Shown in pieces: positions 42,625 to 52,838 of a stretch of DNA of 64,000 nt. Below the pieces are notes generated by a model. That model was not told where the DNA came from. It did no database searches and was given only the letters and a program-made list of their open reading frames with translations. This stretch comes from Profundibacter amoris (GTDB taxonomy: Bacteria > Pseudomonadota > Alphaproteobacteria > Rhodobacterales > Rhodobacteraceae). The number at the start of each line of letters is the position of its first letter. Position 1 is the stretch's first letter. The stretch covers positions 2,556,001 through 2,620,000 of the forward strand of contig NZ_CP032125.1 in the NCBI RefSeq assembly GCF_003544895.1. Reading direction: 5' to 3'. The position numbers and the translations under genes were made by a program.

Positions 42625-44103
42625 CTACCCGCCCTCGTGCAAGGCGATGATCTCGCGCACTTTGGCCAGCAGATCGCCGCGCGGTACCTCGTATTGCGAG
42701 GGCAGCGATTTCCATTCCTCCAACGTGGCGTTTTCGGCGATTTTCGCGCCCAGAACCAAATCCTTGATCTGCACCACGCCGCGTTCCTTTTCATCCCCGC
42801 CCTCGATCACGGCAACGGGGGAATTGCGCTTGTCCGCGTATTTCAACTGATTGCCGAAATTTTTCGGGTTTCCCAGATAGACCTCGGCACGGATACCGGC
42901 ATTGCGCAGTTCGGCCACCATTGCCTGATAATCCGCCATCCGGTCGCGGTCCATCACGGTCACAACCACAGGGCCAAGCGATTTGCCCGCCGTCCGCCCC
43001 TTGGCACGCAGGGCCGCCAGCAGGCGGTCAACACCGATGGAGATGCCGGTTGCGGGCACGGCCTGACCGGTAAAGCGTTTGACCAGATCATCATAGCGCC
43101 CGCCGCCAGCAACCGAGCCGAATTGTTGCTTGCGCCCCTTTTCATCGGTGATTTCAAAGGTCAGTTCGGCCTCGTAAACCGGACCGGTATAATAGCCAAG
43201 GCCACGCACCACCGAGGGGTCGATCTCGATCCGGTCAGGGCCATAGCCCTGCGCTGCCAGCAGATCGGCGATCTGCTCCAGTTCCGCGATGCCTTCTTTG
43301 CCGGTAACACTATCCCCCACAGCAGCGCGCAGGTTGGCCAGAGTGCCCGCCGTATCGGCCGCTTTCGAGGTCAGAAACGCAATCACCGGCTCGGCCTGAT
43401 CCACCGACAGGCCCACCCCGTCGATATAGGCGCCCGAGGCATCCAGCCGTCCCTTGCCCAGCAATTCGCGCACGCCCGCTTCGCCCACCTTGTCGAACTT
43501 GTCGATGGTGCGCAGAACGTCGTCACGCGCAGGGCCTTCTTCCAGCCCCATCACCTCGAGCACCCCGTTCAGAACCTTGCGGTTGTTCACCCGGATGATG
43601 TAGTCGCCACGCGGAATTCCCACGGTTTCCAGGGTGTCAGCCAGCATCGCGCAAATCTCGGCGTCCGCGGCCATGCTGGCCGACCCCACCGTATCCGCAT
43701 CGCATTGATAAAACTGGCGAAACCGCCCAGGCCCCGGCTTTTCATTGCGCCAGACAGGCCCCATGGCAAAGCGCCGATAAGGTGTCGGCAGATCATTGCG
43801 ATACTGCGCATAGACCCGCGCCAGCGGGGCGGTCAGATCATAGCGCAGCGCCAGCCAGTCCTTTTCGTCCTCCTGCCAGGCGAACACACCCTCGTTGGGG
43901 CGGTCCACATCGGGCAGGAACTTGCCCAGCGCCTCGACGGTTTCCACCGCCGAACTCTCCAGCGCCTCGAAGCCGTAGCGATGGTAAACAGCCGCGATCC
44001 GGTCGAGCATCTCTTTGCGTTCGGCCACGTCTTCGCCGAAATAGTCGCGAAAGCCTTTGGGCGGAAGCGCCTTTGGGCGGGGCTGTTTTTTCACTTTGGC
44101 CAT
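42625..44103 (-). CDS. hisS: Histidyl-tRNA synthetase
   Basis: Charges tRNA-His. 492 residues, class II. Motif 2 region ([29 protein letters not shown]), the histidine-A motif [12 protein letters not shown] and motif 3 ([15 protein letters not shown]-type wording, [12 protein letters not shown]) are all visible. The ATG at 44103 ([25 protein letters not shown]) is the natural start. The upstream extension to 44172 has no homology. It is the first gene of hisS-hisZ-hisG(-patB), divergent from the chemoreceptor gene. Confidence 0.95.
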   Translation of the reverse strand: MAKVKKQPRPKALPPKGFRDYFGEDVAERKEMLDRIAAVYHRYGFEALESSAVETVEALGKFLPDVDRPNEGVFAWQEDEKDWLALRYDLTAPLARVYAQYRNDLPTPYRRFAMGPVWRNEKPGPGRFRQFYQCDADTVGSASMAADAEICAMLADTLETVGIPRGDYIIRVNNRKVLNGVLEVMGLEEGPARDDVLRTIDKFDKVGEAGVRELLGKGRLDASGAYIDGVGLSVDQAEPVIAFLTSKAADTAGTLANLRAAVGDSVTGKEGIAELEQIADLLAAQGYGPDRIEIDPSVVRGLGYYTGPVYEAELTFEITDEKGRKQQFGSVAGGGRYDDLVKRFTGQAVPATGISIGVDRLLAALRAKGRTAGKSLGPVVVTVMDRDRMADYQAMVAELRNAGIRAEVYLGNPKNFGNQLKYADKRNSPVAVIEGGDEKERGVVQIKDLVLGAKIAENATLEEWKSLPSQYEVPRGDLLAKVREIIALHEGG

Positions 44104-44269
44104 GGGCTGTCCCTTTGGTTTGTCTTGCCCGATGGCTTTATCCAAAGGGGCGCGCAAGGGCAAGGCGCGCAAAAAATTGATCCAATTCTATGTAACTGCC
44201 GGATTGCCAGAGTTTATTAAGGGTTTGGGGTTATTGCGAAGGGAACATGATCACAACCGGGCCAATAAT

Positions 44270-46702
44270 ATGATGTCTCTATCGCTTAACAATTTCTCTA
44301 TCCGCACACTGACAAGGGCCATTGTTGGCCTGATGATCATCGCGACAATCGTTTTCGCGATCATCGGGGTGATCTCGATGCGGTTTGTGGGGGACACGGA
44401 AACCTCGTGGCAGGAATATAAACAATCCAACGCTCCGCGTGCTACGGCCCTTACTTCGGTTGTCGGGTCAATGGGATATGGCGGTATGATCCACCAGTTC
44501 AAGAATATGGTCATACGGCAGGATCCGGCCCGTGCCGAAAAGGTGAAACGGCACGCAGCGATAGCCCTGGACGGGTTGCAGCGCCTTGATTTGCTACTGG
44601 ATACTGCAGAATCCCGCATTGCGATTGAACAAATCAATTCCGTTATAAAGGAGTATGTGGCGAATACAGACAGGCTCGCAGGGCTGATAGAACAGGGCCA
44701 TACCACCGAAGAAATTGATGCCGCGTTGATAATTGATGACAAACCGGCTGTTGAGGGGCTGGAATACCTGTTTACCCATTTAAGCGGCCCGGATCAAACC
44801 CCGCAGCTTAGCAAAAGCTATTATCTGGGGGAATTGCGGCGGGCGCTCGGGTTTAACGGTATGATCCACCAGTTCAAGAACTATGTTCTGCGCCATGACG
44901 CCCCCCGTGTCGAGCGGGTGAAAACAGCAATCAGTGATGCCAGAACGGCCTTGGCCGCCTATCGCGAGCTAGGCGTAAATCCTGCGGAAGAAGCCGCGAT
45001 TACCGACATCGGGAATGTAATCTCTAAATACGAGAACGGGCTGAAGGTTGCCCGGAACCTGCTGGGCCAAGGGGCAAGCATTGCCGAACTGGATAGCCGT
45101 ATCAAGGTCGATGACAGCCCCGCATTGAATGGCATGAACCAGATGGTCAAAGCCATCGCCGAAGAAACTGCACAAGCCAGCCGGATTGTATCGAAAGATC
45201 TTGGGTGGGTGAAAAAAGTGAATATTTTCATAAGCGTACTTATCGGTTTTTGCGCAATCACACTTTCTGTGGGCCTGTATTTCGCTTTGACCAATGGGAT
45301 CGTTGAGCCAGCCGAAAAGATTTCAAATGCTTTGGAAGAACTGTCCAAGGGCAATACCCATGTGAATTTTGAAGATCTGGAAGCAGATACCGAAATCGGG
45401 AAAATAGCACGGGTTGCAACAGTTTTTCGGGACAATCTTATCCGCAACCAGCAAATGGCAGATGAGCAGGCGAAGCTGCTGGAGCAACAACAAAACATGG
45501 CCGAGGAACAAAGCCGGTTGCTTGAAGAACAGAAAGAAATGGCGGAAAAACAACGGCTGTCAGCCATTACGGCTGAGGAGCATCGTGCCGAAGCCGATAA
45601 TTTCCAAGCGGAAATGCGCGTGGTTGTCGAAGCGGCGGCCATGGGGGATTTCACCAAAAGAATTGAAACCGAATATAGTGATGCCGATCTGTTAAATATT
45701 GCCAGATCCGTCAATACGCTGATCGGCACAATCGATAGCGGGATTGGTGAAGTAAACCGCGTGATCGGGTGTCTGGCCGAAAGCAATCTGGGCGAAAGGA
45801 TGTCGGGTGATTTTGAAGGGGCATTTGCTCAATTGCAAACCAGTATGAATGAGGCATTGACCATACTCTCGGGTGCCATCGACAATGTCGCGGAAAGTGC
45901 CGGTCGCATCACCAGTGAAACTTCGCAAATTTCACAAGCATCGCAGCAATTGTCGAACCGGACGGAAACCCAGGCCATTACACTGGGGCAGACCTCGACG
46001 TCCCTGAACCAGTTGACCGCGTCTGTGAAAACAGTCGCCAAAGGGGCGCAAGAAGCCAACGAAGTGGTTTCCGAGGCCAAAAGGCAGGCGGACGAAAGCG
46101 GAGATGTGGTGACCGAAGCGATCAATGCGATGGGCGCGATCGAGGATTCGTCTTCAAAAATATCCAAAATCATTGGCGTCATTGATGATATCGCCTTCCA
46201 GACCAACCTGTTGGCCCTGAACGCAGGCGTCGAAGCCGCCCGGGCCGGAGAGGCAGGCCGCGGGTTTGCTGTTGTTGCCTCCGAAGTGCGCGGCCTTGCA
46301 CAGAGATCTTCAGAGGCTGCCCGCGAAATTAGCGATTTGATCTCGAACAGTGCCAACGAGGTAAATCGCGGTGTCGCGCTTGTTAATCAGGCCGGTGATT
46401 CACTCAAAACGATTGCCCAATCGGTCGAGAGCATTGCCAGCCATGTTGAAAACGTGTCCACATCGGCCAGTGAACAGGCGGCCGAACTGTCTGAAATCAA
46501 TACCGCCATCATCCAGTTGGACGAAGTCACACAACAGAATGTCGCCATGTTCGAGGAAACCACCGCCTCGACAGTTAGCCTTAGCCAGGAAGCTGACGGA
46601 TTGTTCGGCACGGTTTCCTGTTTCAACACCGGGAATTCAAATACTGTTCCCTCCAAGCCTGATTTCACATCTTCCCAGGAGGGCATTACTCTGGCCTCAT
46701 GA
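44270..46702 (+). CDS. Methyl-accepting chemotaxis protein with duplicated sensor module
   Basis: An 810-residue inner-membrane chemoreceptor. TM1 is about 16-38 and TM2 about 317-341; the periplasmic sensor between them contains two copies of a ~125-residue module, marked by [11 protein letters not shown] (His75) and [11 protein letters not shown] (His200), each followed ~80 residues later by a DD.PA..G motif (156 and 281). After TM2 come a HAMP domain, a Gln/Glu-rich coiled coil ([22 protein letters not shown]), a second HAMP-like region, and the signalling domain with the hairpin tip [22 protein letters not shown]. The ATG at 44270 gives a normal N-terminus; the ribosome-binding site is weak. 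No che genes are nearby. The ligand is unknown. Confidence 0.88.
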   Translation: MMSLSLNNFSIRTLTRAIVGLMIIATIVFAIIGVISMRFVGDTETSWQEYKQSNAPRATALTSVVGSMGYGGMIHQFKNMVIRQDPARAEKVKRHAAIALDGLQRLDLLLDTAESRIAIEQINSVIKEYVANTDRLAGLIEQGHTTEEIDAALIIDDKPAVEGLEYLFTHLSGPDQTPQLSKSYYLGELRRALGFNGMIHQFKNYVLRHDAPRVERVKTAISDARTALAAYRELGVNPAEEAAITDIGNVISKYENGLKVARNLLGQGASIAELDSRIKVDDSPALNGMNQMVKAIAEETAQASRIVSKDLGWVKKVNIFISVLIGFCAITLSVGLYFALTNGIVEPAEKISNALEELSKGNTHVNFEDLEADTEIGKIARVATVFRDNLIRNQQMADEQAKLLEQQQNMAEEQSRLLEEQKEMAEKQRLSAITAEEHRAEADNFQAEMRVVVEAAAMGDFTKRIETEYSDADLLNIARSVNTLIGTIDSGIGEVNRVIGCLAESNLGERMSGDFEGAFAQLQTSMNEALTILSGAIDNVAESAGRITSETSQISQASQQLSNRTETQAITLGQTSTSLNQLTASVKTVAKGAQEANEVVSEAKRQADESGDVVTEAINAMGAIEDSSSKISKIIGVIDDIAFQTNLLALNAGVEAARAGEAGRGFAVVASEVRGLAQRSSEAAREISDLISNSANEVNRGVALVNQAGDSLKTIAQSVESIASHVENVSTSASEQAAELSEINTAIIQLDEVTQQNVAMFEETTASTVSLSQEADGLFGTVSCFNTGNSNTVPSKPDFTSSQEGITLAS

Positions 46703-46768
46703 TGTTTCTACGGGTTTGTATGATAAAACGGTGCTTGTTCCCGGTCTTTTGCGGTTGTAACAAACGGC

Positions 46769-46978
46769 ATGCAAAATGATCCGATCAAAAATCTGGAAGA
46801 AAAAATTGCCCATTTGACACGGGCGGTTGATGACCTGTCGGATATTGTTGCCCGACAGGAAGGTGAAATAGCAACCTTGTCTCGCCGCATGTCAATGTTG
46901 ATGGAGCGCGAGGCCGGACGCGAGGCCGACAATGGCGGCTCTGTTGTGCTATCCGATCAAAAGCCACCGCACTGGTAG
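46769..46978 (+). CDS. slyX: SlyX family protein
   Basis: A 69-residue coiled-coil protein matching SlyX in length and pattern: heptad-rich first 47 residues (IKNLEEKIAHLTRAVDDLSDIVARQEGEI) and the characteristic Pro-Pro-His-Trp C-terminus. Function in bacteria is unknown. It follows the chemoreceptor by 66 bp and is convergent with the lipoprotein gene. Confidence 0.82.
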   Translation: MQNDPIKNLEEKIAHLTRAVDDLSDIVARQEGEIATLSRRMSMLMEREAGREADNGGSVVLSDQKPPHW

Positions 46979-46996
46979 GCGCCCCTGACTTACGGG

Positions 46997-47935
46997 TTAA
47001 CGTCTGCGCAATGACGTGCCTGCAATTTGCCCGTTGTGCAGCAATACCTCTTCCCAGGATGCGTTGCTCCCGAACCGCTCGTAAAGCGTCACAAAAGCCA
47101 TGCCTTTTTCCAAAGCGGCAACATGTTTTTCCGGGCAAGGCTCGCCTTTGGAAACCTTGCAGATCCGCCGCTTGATCCGCTCATAGGCCTTGTCGGCCTC
47201 GGTCACCGCAATATCCTTATTGCTGGGATCATAGCGCATCTGTTCGTGCAGCACCGGCGAGCCGATCAACACCAGCGAAGCTGTGAACTGGCGCGCGCAG
47301 CCATCTTTGAAACCGGTCAGATAATGGGTGCGTGGCAGGGTGCTGGACGGGTTGCTGTCATACAACCGATAGCCTTTGCCTTTTGCCGGAAACCGGTCCA
47401 CCTCTTTGCCCATCGCCTGCCCCCGCAGCCCGCAAACCACCCCGATTTCGCCAAAGGGCAGCACCGTTCCCGGGGCGATCGCCGAATCCGGCCGGTCGCT
47501 GCGACGCGGGCCAAACAAACCCCGACGGGGCTTGCGCGGCGTATCGGATGCCTCGATATCAGGGTCGGCTACCACGGCATCCCCGGATGAAGAAGCGTCT
47601 TTCGGAACAGACAATTCCTCAGGCTCGGCCCCTGCCGCCACTTCTTGCTCAACCTCTGGCACGGATTCTTTGGTGCCATCCGGCTTGTTGCGTGCAAACA
47701 ATCCTAACAGCCCACGACGCGGTTTTTGTGGTGCGGACTGTTCTACCGTTTCGGTCAGGCTTACATCACTTTCAGAGGCTTCCTTAACGTCCTGGGATGC
47801 TGGCGCCGGATCTGCAGGTGTTCCACTATCTGCATTGTCTGTGACCACACTCGCATCTTCGATCGCAGCTGTTTGCGGCCCGCCCAGACAGCCCGCCAGC
47901 ACCAACAACGCAACCGAAAAACCGATAACCCGCAT
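46997..47935 (-). CDS. Predicted lipoprotein of unknown function
   Basis: 312 residues. The N-terminus is a lipoprotein signal peptide with lipobox LVLAGC (Cys16), so the mature protein should be attached to a membrane. Residues ~25-150 are acidic, Ser/Pro/Glu-rich and probably disordered, with a repeated basic motif KPRRGL(L/F)G at about 72 and 135. The C-terminal ~150 residues form a compact domain (PGTVLPFGEIGVVCGLRG...GKGYRLYDSNP) that I recognise only as a conserved roseobacter type. It sits 3 bp beyond the dnaE stop on the same strand. Confidence 0.75.
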   Translation of the reverse strand: MRVIGFSVALLVLAGCLGGPQTAAIEDASVVTDNADSGTPADPAPASQDVKEASESDVSLTETVEQSAPQKPRRGLLGLFARNKPDGTKESVPEVEQEVAAGAEPEELSVPKDASSSGDAVVADPDIEASDTPRKPRRGLFGPRRSDRPDSAIAPGTVLPFGEIGVVCGLRGQAMGKEVDRFPAKGKGYRLYDSNPSSTLPRTHYLTGFKDGCARQFTASLVLIGSPVLHEQMRYDPSNKDIAVTEADKAYERIKRRICKVSKGEPCPEKHVAALEKGMAFVTLYERFGSNASWEEVLLHNGQIAGTSLRRR

Positions 47936-47938
47936 ATC

Positions 47939-50900
47939 CTAACATTCCTCTACCGTGATGACTCCGCCAAGGCTTTTGATAGCGCCTTTGATCTGCGGGT
48001 TCACCGGATAGTCCTTTGCCAGGGAAAGCTCAACCTCTCCTGGCAGGGATGCGTCAATCAGGCAGAATACCACCGGACCGCCGCTGCGCGATGTGCCGTC
48101 TTTGGCTGCCCGCTCCAACACCGAGGATACGGATTTTACTGCCTCGGCGCGGTCGATAAACACGCGCAATCCCATTGATCCGGCTTCCGCAGCCACACCA
48201 TCCACCGCCTGCACCCCGCGTGCCAGCAGTTTCAACTGATCGGATTCCATCGTCGCCTCGACGCTTAGAACCACGTTGCTGCCCGCGTTCAGCAAATCAC
48301 CTGCGGCCTCCAGGGTGTCGGAAAACACCGTGACCTCGTATAATCCCGTCGGATCGGACAAGGACACAAAGGCATAACGGTTGCCCCGCGCCGATTTGCG
48401 TTCCTGTTTGCTGGCCACCGCGCCGCACATCTTGACCACGCAAGCGCCGCGTTCGGCTTTGCGTTCGACCTCGGTCAGGGTCATCACGTTTTTGCGTTTC
48501 AACGGCACCATGTAGTCGTCAAGCGGATGGCCGGACAGGTAAAAACCGACGGCCTTGTGTTCCTCGGCCAGCCGTTCATTGGGCAACCAGTCCTCGACAG
48601 TGGCAAGGCGCGGTTCGGGCAGATCATCCCCCGCTTCGCCAAATAGGGACACCTGATTTGAATTGCGCTGCTCATGGATCGCGGCGGAATAGGACACCAG
48701 CGCTTCTAGGCTGGCAAACACCCGCGCGCGGTTGCGGTCCAGCACGTCAAAGGCACCGGCACGGACCAGCATTTCCAGCGGGCGTTTGCCCACGCGTTTC
48801 ATGTCAACGCGGCGGGCGAAATCGAACAGCGACACAAACGGAGTTTCACCGCGTGCCTCGACGATCAGGCGCATCGCCTCGACCCCGACGTTTTTCAACC
48901 CGCCAAGGCCATAGACCACCTTACCATCGGCCACGCTGAATGTAGCATCCGAAGTATTCACGCAGGGCAGCACAATTTCCAGCCCCAGCCCTTTGGTAAT
49001 TTCCTCTTTGTAGATGCCCAGTTTGTCGGTCAGGTGGATGTCGCAATTCATCACGCCGGCCATGAATTCGACCGGGTAATTCGCCTTTAGCCAGCCGGTT
49101 TGATATGACACCACCGCATAAGCCGCCGCGTGGGATTTGTTGAAACCGTAGTTGGCGAATTTTTCCAACAGGTCAAACACCTCGCTGGCCTTCTTCTTGT
49201 CCACCCCGTTTTCCATCGCGCCTTTTTCGAATTTGGGGCGCTCCTTGGCCATCTCCTCGGCGATCTTTTTACCCATCGCGCGACGCAGCAAATCCGCACC
49301 ACCAAGGCTGTAGCCGGCCATCACCTGAGCGATCTGCATCACCTGTTCCTGATAAACGATAATGCCCTGCGTTTCCTCCAGCAAATGATCGATCAGCGGA
49401 TGAACGGATTCGCGTTCTTTCAACCCGTTCTTGACCTCGCAATAGGTCGGGATGTTTTCCATCGGGCCAGGACGATACAGCGCCACCAGCGCCACGATGT
49501 CCTCGATACAGGTGGGTTTCATGCGCTTTAGCGCGTCCATCATGCCGCTGGATTCCACCTGAAACACGGCGACCGTTTTGGCGCTGGCATAGAGCTTATA
49601 GGTCTTTTCATCATCCAGCGGGATCTGCCCGATGTCGATGTCCACACCGCGCAGTTTCAGCAGATCCAGCGCGTTCTGGATGACGGTCAGGGTTTTCAGG
49701 CCCAGAAAGTCGAATTTCACCAGACCGGCCTGTTCCACCCATTTCATGTTGAACTGGGTCGCGGGCATGTCGGAACGCGGGTCCTGATACAGCGGCACCA
49801 ACTCGTCAATCGGCCGATCGCCGATCACCACGCCGGCCGCGTGGGTCGAGGCATTGCGAAGCAACCCCTCGACCTGCTGGCCGTAATTCAGCAGGCGTTC
49901 GATCACTTCTTCGGACTTGGCCTCTTCGCGCAGGCGGGGCTCTTCGGCCAGCGCCTTTTCGATCGACATCGGCTTGACGCCCTCGACCGGAATCAGTTTG
50001 GACAGGCGATCCACCTGCCCATAAGGCATCTGCAAAACGCGACCGATATCGCGCACGGCGGCCTTGGATAGCAGTGCGCCGAAAGTGATGATCTGCCCCA
50101 CACGGTCACGGCCGTATTTTTCCTGCACATAGCGGATCACTTCTTCGCGGCGATCCATGCAAAAGTCGATGTCGAAGTCGGGCATCGACACACGTTCGGG
50201 ATTCAGGAACCGTTCGAACAGCAGGTTATAGCGCAGCGGATCAAGGTCGGTGATGGTCAGCGCGTAGGCCACAAGGCTACCCGCCCCCGAGCCACGACCC
50301 GGCCCGACCGGAATATTGTGGTCCTTGGCCCATTTGATGAAATCAGCAACGATCAGGAAATATCCGGGGAATCCCATGCCTTCGATGATATCCAGCTCGA
50401 ATTCCAGCCGTTTTTCGTATTCTTCCACCGACGCTGCATGCGGAATGACCTTTAGTCGCCCTTTCAACCCCTCGGCGGCCTGACGGCGCAATTCGGCGAC
50501 CTCGTCATCGGCGAATTTCGGCAGGATCGGCGCGCGGCGATAGGTGGCAAAGGCACAGCGTTTGGCGATTTCGACAGTGTTGGCAACGGCTTCGGGCAGG
50601 TCGGCGAAAAGGGTGATCATTTCCTCTTGCGACTTGAAATAATGCTGTGGCGTCAGGCGGCGGCGTGGTTCCTGCTGATCCACATAGGCCCCATCGGCGA
50701 TGCACAGCAGGGCGTCGTGGGCTTCAAACATATCGGGTTTGGGGAAATACACATCGTTGGTGGCAACCAGCGGCAGGTCCATCGCATAGGCCATTTCGAC
50801 AAAGCCGCGCTCGGTGGCGCGCTCGGCTTCGGTGCATTGACCACCCTCGCCGGGGTGGCGCTGCAGTTCGACATAGAGCCGGTCGGGATAGATGCCGGCC

Positions 50901-51385
50901 AGCCGCTGCATCAGGGCCTGTGCTTTTGGCTCTTGCGCTGATTGCAGCAGTTTGCCGACGGGGCCTTCGGGGCCGCCGGACAGACAAATCAGGCCCTCCG
51001 AATATTGCGCCAGTTCCTCCACCGTGACCTGCGGCAGGACACCGTGTTTGTCCAGATAGAGGCAGGAGTTCAGCTTCATCAGGTTTTCATAACCGCGCTC
51101 GTTCTGGGACAGCAGCACGATGGCAGCGGGGTTGCGGGGCTTTTCGCCGGGTTGGGCGGGGTCATAGGCCACGTCGATCTGACAGCCGACAATCGGCTGC
51201 ACGCCCGCGTCTTTGGCGGTGACGGAAAATTCCAGCGCGGCAAACATGTTGTTGGTGTCGGTCAGCGCCACGGCGGGCATCCTGGCCGTTTCACACATCG
51301 CGGGCAGCTTTTTGACATGCACGGCGCCTTCCAGCAGGGAATACTGGCTGTGCAAACGCAAATGGATGAATCGGGGGTCAGACAT
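47939..51385 (-). CDS. dnaE: DNA polymerase III subunit alpha
   Basis: Catalytic subunit of the replicative polymerase. 1148 residues: an N-terminal PHP domain (HLRLHSQYSLLEGAV), the polymerase core with palm motif PDFDIDFC (two catalytic Asp) and PGRGSGAGSLVAYAL, a third catalytic-Asp region, fingers, HhH (NYGFNKSHAAAYA) and C-terminal OB fold. The length and the complete PHP/OB arrangement fit replicative DnaE1, not the error-prone DnaE2. The start at 51385 (MSDPRFIHLRLHSQYS) is standard. Confidence 0.97.
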   Translation of the reverse strand: MSDPRFIHLRLHSQYSLLEGAVHVKKLPAMCETARMPAVALTDTNNMFAALEFSVTAKDAGVQPIVGCQIDVAYDPAQPGEKPRNPAAIVLLSQNERGYENLMKLNSCLYLDKHGVLPQVTVEELAQYSEGLICLSGGPEGPVGKLLQSAQEPKAQALMQRLAGIYPDRLYVELQRHPGEGGQCTEAERATERGFVEMAYAMDLPLVATNDVYFPKPDMFEAHDALLCIADGAYVDQQEPRRRLTPQHYFKSQEEMITLFADLPEAVANTVEIAKRCAFATYRRAPILPKFADDEVAELRRQAAEGLKGRLKVIPHAASVEEYEKRLEFELDIIEGMGFPGYFLIVADFIKWAKDHNIPVGPGRGSGAGSLVAYALTITDLDPLRYNLLFERFLNPERVSMPDFDIDFCMDRREEVIRYVQEKYGRDRVGQIITFGALLSKAAVRDIGRVLQMPYGQVDRLSKLIPVEGVKPMSIEKALAEEPRLREEAKSEEVIERLLNYGQQVEGLLRNASTHAAGVVIGDRPIDELVPLYQDPRSDMPATQFNMKWVEQAGLVKFDFLGLKTLTVIQNALDLLKLRGVDIDIGQIPLDDEKTYKLYASAKTVAVFQVESSGMMDALKRMKPTCIEDIVALVALYRPGPMENIPTYCEVKNGLKERESVHPLIDHLLEETQGIIVYQEQVMQIAQVMAGYSLGGADLLRRAMGKKIAEEMAKERPKFEKGAMENGVDKKKASEVFDLLEKFANYGFNKSHAAAYAVVSYQTGWLKANYPVEFMAGVMNCDIHLTDKLGIYKEEITKGLGLEIVLPCVNTSDATFSVADGKVVYGLGGLKNVGVEAMRLIVEARGETPFVSLFDFARRVDMKRVGKRPLEMLVRAGAFDVLDRNRARVFASLEALVSYSAAIHEQRNSNQVSLFGEAGDDLPEPRLATVEDWLPNERLAEEHKAVGFYLSGHPLDDYMVPLKRKNVMTLTEVERKAERGACVVKMCGAVASKQERKSARGNRYAFVSLSDPTGLYEVTVFSDTLEAAGDLLNAGSNVVLSVEATMESDQLKLLARGVQAVDGVAAEAGSMGLRVFIDRAEAVKSVSSVLERAAKDGTSRSGGPVVFCLIDASLPGEVELSLAKDYPVNPQIKGAIKSLGGVITVEEC

Positions 51386-51430
51386 TGGGCGAACCTAGAC
51401 CAGCATTAACAGAAAATCCAAGCGCATTCC

Positions 51431-52255
51431 CTAATAATTCGGAACATAATCTAAAATATCCCCGCGCCAATATGCTTCATACACCCCATCATAAAGATAT
51501 CCCACTTCGCCCTTTCGGGGAATACGACGATTACCCAGTTGGCCATAACGACTGAATAGCCCACGCCAATCACGCAAAACCACAGTGCCATCGCTTTCCC
51601 GAACCGGGCGGTATTTGGCCTGCATTTCAACTATGTCGCCCGCGGAATCAAAGAGCAAATTGACGGAAACCCGGCCATCCGGGTGTTCCAAACTTACCTC
51701 AACTTTACCCGGATTTAGTACGGTCCATTGTAGTGCCAAATTTCCCAGAATGGCATCTGGTGCCCATGGCAATTCAGCAAGATAGCGCATCAGTTCGCTT
51801 CGGTTAAGTTCCTGACCCGTTTCATTCGCCAAAGGAATAGAACCAAGAAATCTGGCTTGCAACTGCCCTTCCCCATTCGAATAGGCATCAAGAATGCGTA
51901 TCTTTGTAAAGGGGCCAACGAATTGCTGTGCCTCCCATGCAAACCCCGCTTGAGCAATTGATATGCTTTGCCGCGCTTTGAGCGGTTGCCACTCCCCCCC
52001 TCGTCGCATTCTTATCTCGGCGTGTTGCACCAGATAAACAGAACGTGCCAGCATATCCTGCCTGACACCGGCCCGCTGGGCAAACGCGCTGACAATGTCT
52101 GGTAGGCCAGTCGCGACACCGACAGCAGAAGGCGCAGAGTTGATCGTGGATATCAACGCTTTTGACACATGCCGAAAACGGCTCGAATATGTGACATGCA
52201 ACCCTGCAAGGATGATTATCAACCCGAATGCCGTGATGCAGATGATTTGCCCCAT
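51431..52255 (-). CDS. DUF6544-like membrane-anchored protein
   Basis: 274 residues: one N-terminal membrane segment (about 4-22, ICITAFGLIIILAGLHVTY), then a soluble domain with many beta-strands. Blocks such as WQPLKARQSIS, FAWEAQQFVGPFTKIRILDAY and RYLAELPWAPDAIL followed by WRGLFSRYGQ correspond, as far as I recall, to the DUF6544 family. No catalytic motif is known. GC content is somewhat lower than in dnaE. It lies between dnaE and a VOC-family gene on the same strand but is separated from both by short gaps. Confidence 0.65.
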   Translation of the reverse strand: MGQIICITAFGLIIILAGLHVTYSSRFRHVSKALISTINSAPSAVGVATGLPDIVSAFAQRAGVRQDMLARSVYLVQHAEIRMRRGGEWQPLKARQSISIAQAGFAWEAQQFVGPFTKIRILDAYSNGEGQLQARFLGSIPLANETGQELNRSELMRYLAELPWAPDAILGNLALQWTVLNPGKVEVSLEHPDGRVSVNLLFDSAGDIVEMQAKYRPVRESDGTVVLRDWRGLFSRYGQLGNRRIPRKGEVGYLYDGVYEAYWRGDILDYVPNY

Positions 52256-52277
52256 ACCGGTTTCCTTTAGCTATAGG

Positions 52278-52643
52278 CTATTCTTTAGGCTCTAAAAGTT
52301 CAATCCGGTTGCCGAACGGATCATTCACATAGCCACGGATGAACCCGGGCAGGTTGTCATGATGGGTGACGGCCACGCCCCTAGCCTCCAGATGCGCCAA
52401 CAGGACTGTCACACCCTGCACCTGAAATGCCGGATGGGCCTTGCGGGCGGGGAGGAAATCCTGCTCGACCCCCAAATGCACCCGCACATCGCCGCTTTCA
52501 AACCAGACGCCACCACGCGCGGCCAGAATCGGTGGTTTAGGGGCTTCGGATAGCCCCAGCAGGCCGCCATAGAACGCCCGCGCAGCATCTTCACTGCCTT
52601 TGGGCATTGCAAGTTGAACGTGATGAATCGCAGAAATAAACAT
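52278..52643 (-). CDS. VOC-family (glyoxalase-like) protein
   Basis: A 121-residue single-module vicinal-oxygen-chelate protein. The pattern MFISAIHHVQLAMPKGSEDAARAFYGGLLGL at the N-terminus supplies the first metal His, and DPFGNRIELLEP at the C-terminus supplies the metal Glu. The substrate is unknown; such proteins include glyoxalases, dioxygenases and antibiotic-binding proteins. The start at 52643 is chosen; the open frame continuing to 53219 overlaps xdhA on the other strand and has no homology. Confidence 0.85.
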   Translation of the reverse strand: MFISAIHHVQLAMPKGSEDAARAFYGGLLGLSEAPKPPILAARGGVWFESGDVRVHLGVEQDFLPARKAHPAFQVQGVTVLLAHLEARGVAVTHHDNLPGFIRGYVNDPFGNRIELLEPKE

Positions 52644-52741
52644 GGCAATTCCTATTATTTTCAAGAAGTTGCAGCATATGTATACTATTACAATGCATAA
52701 TTGGTAACAAAAATATTGCTTTGCAGCGGCGCATCGGGTCT

Positions 52742-52759
52742 GTTTGACTCTGGTCAAAC
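52742..52759. promoter_or_regulatory. Inverted repeat upstream of the xdh operon
   Basis: GTTTGAC (52742-52748), four-base spacer, GTCAAAC (52753-52759): perfect seven-base arms. It is about 80 bp upstream of xdhA, a suitable place for an operator of the purine operon. The regulator is not in the window. Confidence 0.45.
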
Positions 52760-52838
52760 GGTCGCACCCATCTGCTTTACGTCGCATCGGGCGGGGGTGC
52801 ACAGGGCCTGACGGGAAAGAACGCGGCACGGAAATTTT

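Noticed and set aside
46997-47935. KPRRGL(L/F)G repeats in the lipoprotein as a functional binding array
   Set aside because: Only two copies in a disordered acidic linker; not enough to assign a role.
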